Below, in pieces: positions 22,701 through 30,713 of a stretch of DNA of 34,677 nucleotides. The stretch is taken from contig JAUIFV010000034.1 in NCBI GenBank assembly GCA_030430155.1, positions 1 through 34,677 of the forward strand, in the 5' to 3' direction. The position numbers were made by a program, and so were the translations under genes. The DNA comes from Gammaproteobacteria bacterium. Its GTDB lineage: Bacteria; Pseudomonadota; Gammaproteobacteria; Xanthomonadales; SZUA-5. Numbering within the stretch: the stretch's first letter is position 1; each line of letters starts with the position of its first letter. A model generated the notes under the pieces. It was not told the DNA's origin. It ran no database searches and was given only the letters and a program-made list of their open reading frames with translations.

Positions 22701-24843
22701 TGGCCAGCCCCTCATCGACCGTTTCCGGGCTGTCGCAGCGGCCCAGCTGGTGGGCCAGGGCCTGTTCGAATACGGTGACCTGGGCGCTGAACTCCAGGCC
22801 CTGTTCGCTTTCCAGCAGCTGTTCCTGGCGCTGCTTGAGACGCGAGCGCAGCCGATTGACCTCGGCGTAAAGGGCGCTGGTGGATTGCAGCAGGGCGGCG
22901 CGTTCCTGGGCGTCGGTCTGATCGAAGCTGGCAATCAGCTCCGACAGCCCGTCCAGAGAGTCGGCCAACTCGTCCAAACGTTCCGCCAGTGGCTGCAGCT
23001 TGGCCGTGCTGGGCGCTTCTTCCAGCTCTTCGGCTAGCGTCTCCAGCCCGCTGCGCAGGGTGGCGAAGGCGGCCGGATCGGCAAAGAACTTGATTGCCCG
23101 TTCGCCGACGCGGGTTTGGGTGTCGCGCAGCTGCTGATCCAGCTCGGCCACCGCGGCCTGATCGACGAAGGCCTTCTCGGCGACCGCGACCAGCTCACCG
23201 CGACGGCGCTTGAGCGCGGCGATGGCCTGGGTGAAGTCGTCGGGCTTCTGCCACAGCAGGGCTTCGGTCTTGGAGATCAGCTCGCGTACCGCTTTGGCCT
23301 CGCGACTGACCAGCTGCCGCGCCTGGCTGCGCTGCTGTTCCAGCCGTTCGAAGGCTTCTAGCGCCGAGGTTGCCGCCTTGTGGATGCTGGCCAGCTCTTC
23401 ATTCAAGCCGCCGGCTTCAGTCTCGCTGACCCAGGGGAAGGCATCGGTGGTGCGTGTGGCGAGCTTGATCAGCCGGTCGAAACCGCCCTGGCTGTTGGCA
23501 TCTTCGGCCATCCGCGCCAGCTGGCGCAGCTCCGCCAAACCGCGCACCAAGGTGGCGTTGCCGAGCCGTCCCAGCAGCCCTTGCGGTCGGGCCTGCTTGG
23601 CGGCGTGCTCTTCGCTGGCAAAGGGCGATGCCCACAGCTGCATGGTGTGCAGCCGCGCCGGCTCCTCGATCTCCGGAGTGAACAGCAGCAGCGAACCGTC
23701 CTCAAAGCGGGCATAGCCGTGGGCCAGCAGCGGGCTGCCGATGGCCCGGTCGATGAGGTTGTAGGGCAGCAGCGCATAGCGCCCACCGGCCTCTTCGTGG
23801 AACACGTAGAGCACATCCTCGCCACTGGGCGCGCGGATCTGCCGCTTCAGGCGGAAGCCGCTGAAGTCGTGGCCCAGGTCGGCGAAGTGCTTGAATTCGC
23901 CCGATTCCAGGTAGTAGCCGCCCGGAAAGACGATGCCGTGATCCTCCGGCAGCTCCAGACAGGAGGCGCCGATCTCGTCGATGCGTACCACCTCGCGGCT
24001 GCGCTGGTTGTAGACCAGGTAGCGCCAGTTGTTTTCGCGATACGGGCGGATCTTGAGCAGGATCAGGCTGCGCAGATCGGCGTAGTAGATCTCGGCGTCG
24101 GCCAGCGACTGGTTCTTGTCCTCCACCGGCTCGGCATAGATGCCCATGCCGCTTTCGGTGTTGTTCTCCACCTTGATGGTGAGATCACCACCGACGGTCT
24201 CGACAAACACCGTGTCGAGGATGTTGACGTGCGGATGACGGCCCAGCACGTGCTGCTCGCGGGTGACCGCCACCCACTCGAAGTCGTGCGCCGGCGGCAG
24301 CACGTGATCACGCTCGCCGCGGTTGTCGATGTACTCGACCTTGCCGTCGCGGTGAATGGTGAAGCGGAACACGCGGCGATCGCCCGGGTTGCTGCCGGTG
24401 CGGAAGATCAGCAGCAGCTTGTCGCCGACCACCCGCATCAGATCCAGGGTGGTGGCGCGATAGTAGGTGTAGAGCTCGCGGAAATCGGCGACGAAACGGC
24501 GGTCGGCGAGGAAGCTCTCGGCGCTGGGCAGTGGTTCCAGCTCCGCGCCGCCGTTGTCCTCGTTGAGCCGGTACAGGCAGAACACGTCCTCGACCCGGGT
24601 CTCCTTCTTCAGGCCGATGAATACGTTGTAGGCAAACAGCAGGGCGTCGCCGACGCGGACGATGTCGCGGGCTACACAGTTGTGCTCGGTCCGCGCCGCC
24701 AGCCGCGCCAATAATTTGGGCTCGACCCGGCCGTAGACCTCCAGTCGCTGCTTGTTGAGCGCCTCGGTCTTGGTGCGCAGCGCCTCGGCCAGCGTGGTCA
24801 GCCGCTTGCGGAGCAGATCAAAGGAGCCTGTCAGATCGGACAT
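19705..24843 (-). CDS. Giant AAA ATPase annotated as 'DNA repair ATPase' (DUF3686)
   Basis: A 1712-residue cytoplasmic ATPase. Roughly residues 1-450 match the DUF3686-type N-terminal domain (VARDIVRVGDALLFAYNVFIGLKKETRVEDVF). A long coiled-coil region occupies about 480-880, followed by a helical middle. An AAA+ module has Walker A in SPPGYGKTTLMEYLADRLG near 1262-1270 and Walker B in NVMLYLDDIQHLSPEF near 1328. An AAA-lid/C-terminal helical part follows. Proteins of this build are usually labelled 'DNA repair ATPase', but the label is not backed by biochemistry that I know of. It is the last gene of an operon with a flotillin and a YqiJ-like protein, which argues for an envelope-stress role. 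The ATG at 24843 is 99 bp after the flotillin stop. Confidence 0.88.
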   Translation of the reverse strand: MSDLTGSFDLLRKRLTTLAEALRTKTEALNKQRLEVYGRVEPKLLARLAARTEHNCVARDIVRVGDALLFAYNVFIGLKKETRVEDVFCLYRLNEDNGGAELEPLPSAESFLADRRFVADFRELYTYYRATTLDLMRVVGDKLLLIFRTGSNPGDRRVFRFTIHRDGKVEYIDNRGERDHVLPPAHDFEWVAVTREQHVLGRHPHVNILDTVFVETVGGDLTIKVENNTESGMGIYAEPVEDKNQSLADAEIYYADLRSLILLKIRPYRENNWRYLVYNQRSREVVRIDEIGASCLELPEDHGIVFPGGYYLESGEFKHFADLGHDFSGFRLKRQIRAPSGEDVLYVFHEEAGGRYALLPYNLIDRAIGSPLLAHGYARFEDGSLLLFTPEIEEPARLHTMQLWASPFASEEHAAKQARPQGLLGRLGNATLVRGLAELRQLARMAEDANSQGGFDRLIKLATRTTDAFPWVSETEAGGLNEELASIHKAATSALEAFERLEQQRSQARQLVSREAKAVRELISKTEALLWQKPDDFTQAIAALKRRRGELVAVAEKAFVDQAAVAELDQQLRDTQTRVGERAIKFFADPAAFATLRSGLETLAEELEEAPSTAKLQPLAERLDELADSLDGLSELIASFDQTDAQERAALLQSTSALYAEVNRLRSRLKQRQEQLLESEQGLEFSAQVTVFEQALAHQLGRCDSPETVDEGLAKALSQLEELEGRFAAQPRFAEELVNRREAALEAFTARREQLAAQREKRSATLKAAITRILEGIPRRVGRLSDGEEIHAFFASDTLVDRARSQIEQLRELGDAVSADEAAARLQALKEAGLRDARDRADLGSSGNALALGNHRFSIEKRTLELVLLHDDDGLAIQLAGTDYRQPLQWPEAEQYRSVWAQTLVSENESVYRGEYLAAELFERWKAGDADLNEALRGEPEDLAKLVAEFAQGRPAEDYQRGVHDADGAAILAALTAQAEQAGALACPSDARILAQALYAGRREVERGTLVHQAAALRWLSGRSDRSAPLPASWLQAMDQIATELGIEASPALQQQAAEHLIETLGADPAQFPLAAAAADLAETTTASLPRELLACLQDNALPLAERWALAKAWCAASAAGTAESDRPSLIAEAAASLLFDAPRERVNVELSAVLNKLRGEHPRISNGELRVSLPEFLRRLADFRGVTKPAFSAFAQQRQRRVAALSRDLQLGQFQPKPMAGFVRNRLIDEVYLPLIGNNLAKQIGTVGDKRSDRSGMLLLISPPGYGKTTLMEYLADRLGMIFVRVNGPTLGHEVVGLDPAQAPHRAAREELEKLNLGLAMGRNVMLYLDDIQHLSPEFMQKFISLADGTRRIDAVVNGQAQSIDLRGKRFCIVMAGNPYTEQGERFQIPDMLANRADTYNLGDVLSGREKLFADSYLENALTAHPLTQPLAERSRDDIRTALRIAAGEDEALPSSVPSAVEVGELLRRLGTVRDLLMRVNGAYVGSAAQDDSYRTEPPFKLQGSYRNMVKLAAQLSPLMTPAEIDALIRDHYRGEAQTLGARAEENLLKLAHLAGQPNDDEKARWESLCDEYRRVLKQGGKYADGITRLSGLLADIAGQLEKQSGTGREVSQALAALNQLSALGQLAERPAPTVETPAVIGETLQQLAKSYQDTLVPLVSAIHHKLRLDQSIWEHIRHVRTELDGLVDRLEPGGDVSRPKAKAKGTDSKK

Positions 24844-24851
24844 TCTTCAAA

Positions 24852-24880
24852 GGGCCCAGGTTCTAGGGCCCAGGGCCCAG
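24852..24880. repeat. GGGCCCAG triplet repeat
   Basis: Three copies of GGGCCCAG (24852, 24866, and 24873 overlapping by one base) lie in the gap between the flotillin and ATPase genes. This is probably the short intergenic repeat type common in such genomes. It could fold into an mRNA hairpin that separates the two cistrons. Confidence 0.5.
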
Positions 24881-24942
24881 CGTGAGGCTGGACTCTGGGC
24901 GGGAGCGGCCAGACTGCAGCCGCGAAAGGGCGAGTCGAGCTA

Positions 24943-27135
24943 CTAGTCGTCTTTGGCCTTTTGCTCGCCGACCTGGCCGACCAGCTCCTGCAGCATGGCC
25001 AATTCGCGGCCCTTGCCGGCGGCCAGCAGCTGCTGGGCCAGGGCGGCGACGGAGAGATCACGCAGCTTGTCCGGTCCGCCGACTGCGGCGATCAGGCCCT
25101 TGGCGTCTTCGATCAGATCGCGATCGCCGGCGCGGTGGGCGCGGGTGGCCTGATCGAGCAGCTCGCTCTTGCTGACCGTGCCTTCGATGGCCTTGCCGAT
25201 GCTCAGCGAGTTCATGAAGCGCTCGAAGTAGGCGCCGTCGCCGCCGACGATCTCGATCTTGGCCGCCTTGATCGCCTCGGCCAGCACCGCGGCCTGCTGA
25301 TTGGCGATGGCCTGGTTGGCGTCGATGCTCTTGAGCATCTGCGCGTGCTGGTAGTCCAGCTGCATGCGCTTTTCTTCGTGGGCGCGGGTCTCGGCGCTCA
25401 TCTGGGTCATCGCCTCGAACTTCTCGCGCAGACCCGCGGCTTCGGCGGCGAAACGGGCGGCGATCGCCTTGGCTTCGGCCTCGCCAGCCTTCTGCTTGCC
25501 GGTGGCCTCGGCCTCCAGGCGCAGCTGCAGCGCTTCGGCCTGGGCCTTGCCCTGCAGCGACACCGCTTCGGCGTCGGCCAGCTTGATCTGGGCGTCGGCG
25601 CGACCCTGCTTCTCGCGTCCGGTGGCCTCGGCTTCCATCTTCAGCCGCAGCGCCTCGGCCTGAGCTTCGCCCTGGGCGCGGATGGCGTCGGCGTCGACCT
25701 GCTTGACCTTGGCCGCGACCAGACCTTCCTTCTCCAGGGCATCTGCCTTGGCGATGGCGACCTTGGCCTGGGCCAGACCGTCAGCGGCGGCCAAGGCTTC
25801 CTGACCCTCGGCCTCGCGCTTCTTGGCTTCGGCGGCCTTGCCGGCCACGGCCAGCTTGGCGTCTGCCAGGGTCAGCTCCTCGTTGGCCTTGTGCTTGGCC
25901 TGCTGTTCCTGTGCCTGGGCCTGCTTGACTTCGGCAATGAACTTCTCTTCGGCCTGGCCTTCGGCCAACACGATGGCGCTCTTCTTCGAACGCTCGGCGT
26001 CGGAAAGCACGCGGACGTTCTTGATTTCCTCTTCCTGCTCGGCGACGGTGCGGTCGACGACAATGCGCTCGCGCACCACGTCGGCGATGGCCTTCTTCTG
26101 CACTTCGACGGCCTTTTCGGCTTCGATGCGCTGCAGGGCGACCTCGCGCTCGCGATCCACCGTCTCCAGCTCTCGTGCCCGAATGACCTTTTCTTCTTCG
26201 ATCGCCACGGCGCGCTCGCGGTTCTTCTCGGCGACCTCGGTCTCGCGCTTGAGATTCTCGTTCTGCACCGCAATGGCCTGGTCGGCGGCGATGCGCGCAA
26301 GCTCGGCCTTCATCCGCTCTTCAGAGGCGACCTTGGCAGCCTCGGCGTCCTCGCGTGAGCGGGTGCTGGCAATCTCGCGCTGCTGATTGGCCTGCGCGTG
26401 CTCTTCCTGCCGCTCCAGCTCCATCACCGCCTCGGCGGTTTCGACGTCCTTCTTCTTGATCCGCATCTCTTCGTTGCGGCGGAATTCGTTGGTCTGGACG
26501 TTTTCCTCGGCGGTCAGCTCGGTGATCTTGCGGATGCCCTGGGCGTCGAGGATGTTGTGGGGATCGAGCGATTCCAGCGGGGTCTGCTCGAGAAAATCGA
26601 TGGCCGCGTCTTCCAGCACATAGCCGGACAGGTCGTCGCCAATCTGGGCGATGATGTCGTCGCGGAAGCGGTCGCGAGCCTGATAGAGCTCGACGAAATC
26701 CAGCGCCTTGCCGACGGTCTTGAGCGCCTCGGAGAATTTGGCGCTGAACAGATTCTCCAGCGTTTCCTGGTTTGAGGCACGGGCGCAGCCGATGTTCTGT
26801 GCCACCTTGAGCACGTCACCGGCGGTCTTGTTGACCCGCACGAAGAACTTCACCTTGATGTCGGCGCGGATGTTGTCTTTGCAGATCAGGCCTTCCTTGC
26901 CGGCGCGCTCGATTTCAATGGTTTTCAGCGAGATGTCCATGGTCTCGCGCTTGTGCAAGACCGGGATCACCAGGCGGCCGGTGAAGGTCACTTCCGGCTC
27001 GGCCCGCATGGTGTTGACGATCATCGCGCGACCCTGTTCCACCTTCTGATAGAACTTGGCCACCACGGCGACCACGAACATCAGGATGATGACGAACAGC
27101 GCGATGCCGACGGCGAGGATGATCAGATTATCCAT
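24943..27135 (-). CDS. Flotillin-like SPFH protein (YqiK-type)
   Basis: A 730-residue flotillin. It has an N-terminal membrane helix (LIILAVGIALFVIILMFVVAVVAKFY), an SPFH/band-7 domain to about residue 210 (VIPVLHKRETMDISLKTIEIE, KVKFFVRVNKTAGDVLKVAQ), then an exceptionally long Ala/Glu/Lys coiled coil to about 640 and a C-terminal oligomerisation part (GDGAYFERFMNSLSIGKAIEG). Within the coiled coil a unit of about 35 residues is nearly repeated (EALRLKMEAEATGREKQG and EALQLRLEAEATGKQKAG). Flotillins scaffold membrane microdomains. E. coli YqiK with YqiJ is the closest known pairing, and the YqiJ-like gene is 48 bp upstream here. ATG 27135. Confidence 0.92.
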   Translation of the reverse strand: MDNLIILAVGIALFVIILMFVVAVVAKFYQKVEQGRAMIVNTMRAEPEVTFTGRLVIPVLHKRETMDISLKTIEIERAGKEGLICKDNIRADIKVKFFVRVNKTAGDVLKVAQNIGCARASNQETLENLFSAKFSEALKTVGKALDFVELYQARDRFRDDIIAQIGDDLSGYVLEDAAIDFLEQTPLESLDPHNILDAQGIRKITELTAEENVQTNEFRRNEEMRIKKKDVETAEAVMELERQEEHAQANQQREIASTRSREDAEAAKVASEERMKAELARIAADQAIAVQNENLKRETEVAEKNRERAVAIEEEKVIRARELETVDREREVALQRIEAEKAVEVQKKAIADVVRERIVVDRTVAEQEEEIKNVRVLSDAERSKKSAIVLAEGQAEEKFIAEVKQAQAQEQQAKHKANEELTLADAKLAVAGKAAEAKKREAEGQEALAAADGLAQAKVAIAKADALEKEGLVAAKVKQVDADAIRAQGEAQAEALRLKMEAEATGREKQGRADAQIKLADAEAVSLQGKAQAEALQLRLEAEATGKQKAGEAEAKAIAARFAAEAAGLREKFEAMTQMSAETRAHEEKRMQLDYQHAQMLKSIDANQAIANQQAAVLAEAIKAAKIEIVGGDGAYFERFMNSLSIGKAIEGTVSKSELLDQATRAHRAGDRDLIEDAKGLIAAVGGPDKLRDLSVAALAQQLLAAGKGRELAMLQELVGQVGEQKAKDD

Positions 27136-27183
27136 TGCGCATTCCTTGGTTGATGGCCTTATGGGTAGGTGCGGAGCACCCGG

Positions 27184-27840
27184 CTAGCCGGCCGAAGACA
27201 GCGTTTCGCCGTCCCAGGCTTCGATTTCATAACGGTCACTTTGCTCGTCGTAGCTCAGAATCAGCGCCGACGAGCCCTTGCTCATATCGTTCGGTGTGCG
27301 TGCCCAGGCCTTGAGGGTGTAGTCGGTGCCTTCGGGCAGTTCCACACGGATCTGACCGAAGTTCTCGTCAACACGCAAGGTCAGTACCTTGCAGCGGCGT
27401 CCGACCAGATCGACTCGAGTCTTGCCTTCGTGAACGGCAAATACCGGGCGCAAGGGACGCAGTGCACGCGCCGCGACCGGCAAAGCAAGCAGCCCGCAGC
27501 CGAGCAGGATCAGCGAGCCCAGCAGCCAGCCCGGTAGCGGCAGCCAGCCGAGCCACTGGTTGACCAACATGGTGAACAGCCACCAGAAGAAGGCTACCGC
27601 GCTGACCACGATGGAGAAGGGCAGGCGATCGAGTCCCAAGGCGACCAGCACGTCGGGCACGCTGTTGCCTTCGGCATCGGTGTCGAACTCCAGATCGCCA
27701 CCACCCAGCCAGTCCGGGCCGAAGGTTTCAAAATCCAGCATGCCCAGGATCGCCAGCGCCCAGAATGCCATCAGCACGCCGATGACGAAGGTCGGCACGA
27801 CGCCGGGAAAGTGGCTGATGTTGTGCAGAAAGGCGTCCAT
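27184..27840 (-). CDS. YqiJ-like membrane protein with OB-fold tail
   Basis: A 218-residue protein. Hydrophobic segments lie near residues 12-35 (VVPTFVIGVLMAFWALAILGML), 80-100 (SIVVSAVAFFWWLFTMLV) and 108-130 (LPGWLLGSLILLGCGLLALPVAA). The C-terminal soluble domain (VDLVGRRCKVLTLRVDENFGQIRVELPEG) is of the OB-fold / NfeD type that partners flotillins. I chose ATG 27840 because the 28 upstream residues in the open frame are not protein-like. It probably forms a complex with the flotillin encoded next. Confidence 0.82.
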   Translation of the reverse strand: MDAFLHNISHFPGVVPTFVIGVLMAFWALAILGMLDFETFGPDWLGGGDLEFDTDAEGNSVPDVLVALGLDRLPFSIVVSAVAFFWWLFTMLVNQWLGWLPLPGWLLGSLILLGCGLLALPVAARALRPLRPVFAVHEGKTRVDLVGRRCKVLTLRVDENFGQIRVELPEGTDYTLKAWARTPNDMSKGSSALILSYDEQSDRYEIEAWDGETLSSAG

Positions 27841-27889
27841 GGCTAGGCAGTCTCCGGTTGCCGAACAGAGTCGGGGAATAGGCGGGAGA

Positions 27890-28231
27890 TCATGGTTGTT
27901 CCTTGGCCTCCTTCTGCCGGGCAAACTCCACTAGTTCACCCAGCACACGTTCCTTGATCGCCAGCGCGTCCTTGGGGTCCAGCTGATAGCGCTCGCCCAG
28001 GGTTTGGTAGTCCTGCTCGGAGAGGCTGACGGTCAGCCGCGGGCGCTTGGCGCGGCGCGAGATCGGCAGTCCGAGGATGCTGCGCACCACGTCCGGCTGC
28101 GACAGATTGTCCTCGAAGGCGGTGCGCCGCACCGCTTCCATGACCGATTCGGAGACGTCGAATGCGACCTGTACCGCGCGCAGCGCGCCGGCGGTGCTGC
28201 GCCAGCGTTTGGGCAGCTGCTCAGTCTTCAT
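27890..28231 (-). CDS. Small basic protein, possible ribbon-helix-helix
   Basis: A 113-residue protein whose N-terminal half (VQVAFDVSESVMEAVRRTAFEDNLSQPDVVRSILGL) reads like a strand-helix-helix of the ribbon-helix-helix type, followed by ISRRAKRPRLTVSLSEQDYQTL, a possible second copy. It could bind DNA and autoregulate the operon; this is inference. Its ATG overlaps the end of the upstream coiled-coil gene by 11 bp, so the two are translationally coupled. Confidence 0.65.
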   Translation of the reverse strand: MKTEQLPKRWRSTAGALRAVQVAFDVSESVMEAVRRTAFEDNLSQPDVVRSILGLPISRRAKRPRLTVSLSEQDYQTLGERYQLDPKDALAIKERVLGELVEFARQKEAKEQP

Positions 28232-28817
28232 CGCGTTTGGTCCGCGTGCTGCGTTTGGTGCTCTTCTTCTGCTTCGAAGGCTTGTCGGTGTCGCGCTGGG
28301 GCAGCGCTTCCAGGGTGCTTAGCACCGCGTCGGAGCGTTTGCCACGGAAGCCGGGCTTACCTGCACGCTTGGCCGCACGCGGGCGATCGCCAACCTGGGC
28401 CACTGCCGCAGCTGCGCCGCTGGCCGCATCCATCATGTTGAGGTCGCGGTCCAGTTGGCGCAGCTGACCGCCGATGCGGTCGCGCAGGCCGGAGAGCTGC
28501 TCGATGTGGGCATCGAAAGTGGCCACCAGCTCCGATTCGCGAGTCAACGCACTAGCCAGCTCGGTCAGGCGCTCGCGATAGCCGGGATGGCCGTCGGGCG
28601 CCTGCGCCAGTGCTTCGATGGCATTGCGAGCCCGGGCCAGGCGGCGCCGTGCGGCTTCAGCCTGGGCCTGAGCCTGCTCAAGCTCGTCTGTAGTGCGGGT
28701 GAGCAGCTTCTGCGCCTCGCGCAGCGATTCCGACATTTCGGCATGCGCCTTGCCGGAATCACCCAGATGGCTCCACTCTTGGTGCAGCAGGCCCAACACT
28801 TCATTCCACCAGGCCAT
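28221..28817 (-). CDS. Coiled-coil protein in the position of a PspA-like protein
   Basis: A 198-residue soluble protein. Residues about 20-75 and 85-130 are heptad-rich (SESLREAQKLLTRTTDELEQAQAQAEAARRRLARAR; IEQLSGLRDRIGGQLRQLDRDLN). The tail is strongly basic (KPSKQKKSTKRSTRTKR). In related operons a PspA/IM30-family protein often stands between DUF2170 and the flotillin; this may be a diverged or shortened version, but it is not clearly PspA. The start lies 4 bp after the DUF2170 stop, whose GAGGTAG doubles as its ribosome binding site. Confidence 0.7.
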   Translation of the reverse strand: MAWWNEVLGLLHQEWSHLGDSGKAHAEMSESLREAQKLLTRTTDELEQAQAQAEAARRRLARARNAIEALAQAPDGHPGYRERLTELASALTRESELVATFDAHIEQLSGLRDRIGGQLRQLDRDLNMMDAASGAAAAVAQVGDRPRAAKRAGKPGFRGKRSDAVLSTLEALPQRDTDKPSKQKKSTKRSTRTKRDED

Positions 28818-28821
28818 CGCG

Positions 28822-29244
28822 CTACCTCAAAAAGTGGGCGAGGGTGGCGATCGAATCGACCGCGTTGTCGCTCAGCGTGGCCAATTCCAGCGCCATGTCC
28901 TCGGCGGTGGCATCGGGGCTGAGCGCGCCAAAGATCACGTAGTGGTGTCCGATGATCCCGAAAGAGGACAACGGCACTGAGGGGTTGAGCTCCAACAGCG
29001 TGGTCAATAGCTCGCTGCGAAACTCCTCCCTGACCTCGTCGGTACGCCACAGATAGCAGATGCAGAGCAGTTGGTCACCGGCGTCGGTGACGAATATCGA
29101 TTCGCGCTCGGCGCTGGGGAAGCTGACTTCCACCACTGGCACCTCGCCGCTCACGCCGGCCAGCTCGATCTCCTCCAGCAGCAGCTGGCGGCGCAGGGGA
29201 CGCAGCGACTTCTTCAGCAGCGGGAGGAGTTTGCGAGTGGGCAT
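28822..29244 (-). CDS. DUF2170-family protein (YjfI-like)
   Basis: A 140-residue protein matching DUF2170 (E. coli YjfI). The family pattern is clear: SIFVTDAGDQLLCICYLWRTDEV, then PLSSFGIIGHHYVIFGALSPDATAEDMALELATLSDNAVD. It is the first gene of the operon that ends with the giant ATPase. YjfI-type genes neighbour PspA-like genes in E. coli, which supports an envelope-stress context. I prefer ATG 29244 over the adjacent GTG 29247 because the spacing from AGAGG is better. Confidence 0.85.
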   Translation of the reverse strand: MPTRKLLPLLKKSLRPLRRQLLLEEIELAGVSGEVPVVEVSFPSAERESIFVTDAGDQLLCICYLWRTDEVREEFRSELLTTLLELNPSVPLSSFGIIGHHYVIFGALSPDATAEDMALELATLSDNAVDSIATLAHFLR

Positions 29245-29282
29245 CACCGACCTCTGTGCTTTACCGATTCGACGATGAAATC

Positions 29283-29312
29283 AGCATAGAGTCGGTAGAC
29301 ATACTATGTCAA
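29283..29312 (-). promoter_or_regulatory. Sigma-70-type promoter of the DUF2170-ATPase operon
   Basis: On the minus strand a perfect -35 TTGACA (29307-29312), an 18-base spacer and a -10 TATGCT (29283-29288) lie about 40 bp before the DUF2170 start. Predicted transcription start is near 29276. Confidence 0.65.
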
Positions 29313-29325
29313 GACATTTTATGTC
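29298..29325. promoter_or_regulatory. Tandem palindromic operator overlapping the -35 box
   Basis: Two perfect 13-bp palindromes, GACATACTATGTC (29298-29310) and GACATTTTATGTC (29313-29325), are separated by two bases. They share the form GACATnnnATGTC. The first covers part of the -35 box and spacer, which suggests a dimeric repressor binding two adjacent sites. The regulator is unknown; the small ribbon-helix-helix-like protein of the operon is one candidate. Confidence 0.7.
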
Positions 29326-29384
29326 GTGGAGCGAGTTTCAGTAGCCAGTTCCAGTAGCCAGGGAGAAGCGCGCTCGATTGGGAG

Positions 29385-29660
29385 TCAGCCGGTTCGGGAG
29401 TGCGTCGGATGTGCCGTTGGGCGATGGCGTCGGCGGGTGGCGGCGGGGCGGCGTCGGCGGCGGGCGCTGGGGCGGGTCTGTTCGGCGTTGCCAAGCTGCT
29501 GCCAGCGCAGGCAGATCAGGGCCAGGGCCAGCCAATACCAGAACTGCGCTAGCAGGCCCCAGCTGTGTCGGGCGCTATCGGGGAGCAGGGCGCAGAACAG
29601 TGCCAGTGAGAACCAAAATGCGGGTATCCAGCGTGACTGCAGCAGCTTTTCGCGGTTCAT
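29385..29660 (-). CDS. Small membrane protein with Arg/Pro-rich tail
   Basis: A 91-residue protein with two hydrophobic segments (IPAFWFSLALFCALL; LLAQFWYWLALALICLRW) and a tail very rich in Arg, Pro and Thr (SARRRRRPAATRRRHRP). GGATGGAGG lies close ahead of ATG 29660, supporting translation. The tail runs through low-complexity GC-rich DNA and may not be conserved. Function unknown. The flanking 29331-29384 contains the small direct repeat CAGTAGCCAG and no gene. Confidence 0.5.
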   Translation of the reverse strand: MNREKLLQSRWIPAFWFSLALFCALLPDSARHSWGLLAQFWYWLALALICLRWQQLGNAEQTRPSARRRRRPAATRRRHRPTAHPTHSRTG

Positions 29661-29732
29661 GGGGCCTCCATCCGGTACGGTGAGCGGTTAGAGTGCGGAC
29701 CTCATGTCTCAGCAGCTGAGAAGGGCGCCCGT

Positions 29733-30647
29733 TTGTTGTTGGATTCGCTGATCCTGATCGCCGGTATGTTCGCCCTGGGCGTATTCAGCCGGCGGGTTGG
29801 GCTATTGCCCGAGCAGGCCAGCGAAGTGCTCAATCGCTTCGTGCTGCAAATCTGCCTGCCGGCGCTGGTTTATCTGACCGTTCGCAAGCTGCAGTGGCAG
29901 CCGTCATTGCTGGTGCTGGTGCTGGTCGCCTGGGGATTGGGCGCGCTGGGCTGGCTGTTGGCGGTATTGCTCGCGCGGCGCCTGGGCTGGTCGCGACGGG
30001 TGGAAGGCTGCCTGATACTGACCCTGATGCTGGGCAACACCGCATTCCTGGGCTATCCGATGGTGCAGGGGCTGCTCGGCGCGGCGGCGATGCCTGCGGC
30101 GGTGGTCTACGACCAGTTGGGCACCTTTGTGCTACTGACGGTCGGCGGCTTGAGCGTCGCCGCAACTTACAGCGGTGCTCCGCGTCCAGGCCCGCGCCAA
30201 ACCGTGCTCACGGTGATCACCTATCCGGCATTCGTTGCGCTGGTCCTGGCCCTGCTGCCGCTGGCGCCTCCGGCCTGGCTGGAGCAGTTTCTCAGCCGCA
30301 TTGCAGGGCTGCTGGTGCCGATTGCCTTATACGCAGTCGGGCTGAGCTTCCACCTCACACCGCTACGAGACGAGCGCGCCCCTTTGCTGGCCGGTCTGGC
30401 GATCAAGATGCTGCTTTCGCCGCTGCTGGCCTACGCCTTGCTGCGCCTGAGCGCCGCGCCTGAAGCGGTACTCGGCGCGGGCGTGCTACAGGCGGCGATG
30501 CCGGCGATGGTCACCGCCGGTGCGCTGGCCATACAGCACCAGCTGGCGCCGCGGCTGGCGGCCGGGCTGGTTGGTTATGGGGTGTTGATTGCCCTGGCTT
30601 GGCTGCCGCTGCTGGCCTGGCTGCTCAGGTTGCAAGGCAGTTCTTGA
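29733..30647 (+). CDS. AEC-family transporter
   Basis: A 304-residue integral membrane protein of the auxin efflux carrier (AEC) family, a secondary transporter type that in bacteria often moves dicarboxylates or amino-acid-related compounds. About ten hydrophobic helices are visible. The N-terminal helix ends with the VLNRFVLQICLPALVYLTV block typical of the family, and the middle holds GCLILTLMLGNTAFLGYPMVQGLLG, the conserved N-T-x-F-x-G-x-P motif. It starts with a TTG at 29733, after GAGAAGG. It stands just upstream of a PuuB-like oxidase gene but the two are probably separate transcripts. The substrate is unknown. Confidence 0.88.
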   Translation: MLLDSLILIAGMFALGVFSRRVGLLPEQASEVLNRFVLQICLPALVYLTVRKLQWQPSLLVLVLVAWGLGALGWLLAVLLARRLGWSRRVEGCLILTLMLGNTAFLGYPMVQGLLGAAAMPAAVVYDQLGTFVLLTVGGLSVAATYSGAPRPGPRQTVLTVITYPAFVALVLALLPLAPPAWLEQFLSRIAGLLVPIALYAVGLSFHLTPLRDERAPLLAGLAIKMLLSPLLAYALLRLSAAPEAVLGAGVLQAAMPAMVTAGALAIQHQLAPRLAAGLVGYGVLIALAWLPLLAWLLRLQGSS

Positions 30648-30713
30648 GTGGGCGTAGACACTCGAGCCGGCGGAGTAGCATAAGCTGCGAGCCCCTGGAA
30701 CTCGATAGCCAAC

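Noticed and set aside
24961-26358. Long plus-strand frame (465 residues) opposite the flotillin
   Set aside because: Gly/Leu/Asp-rich antisense of the repetitive coiled-coil codons; no start signal.
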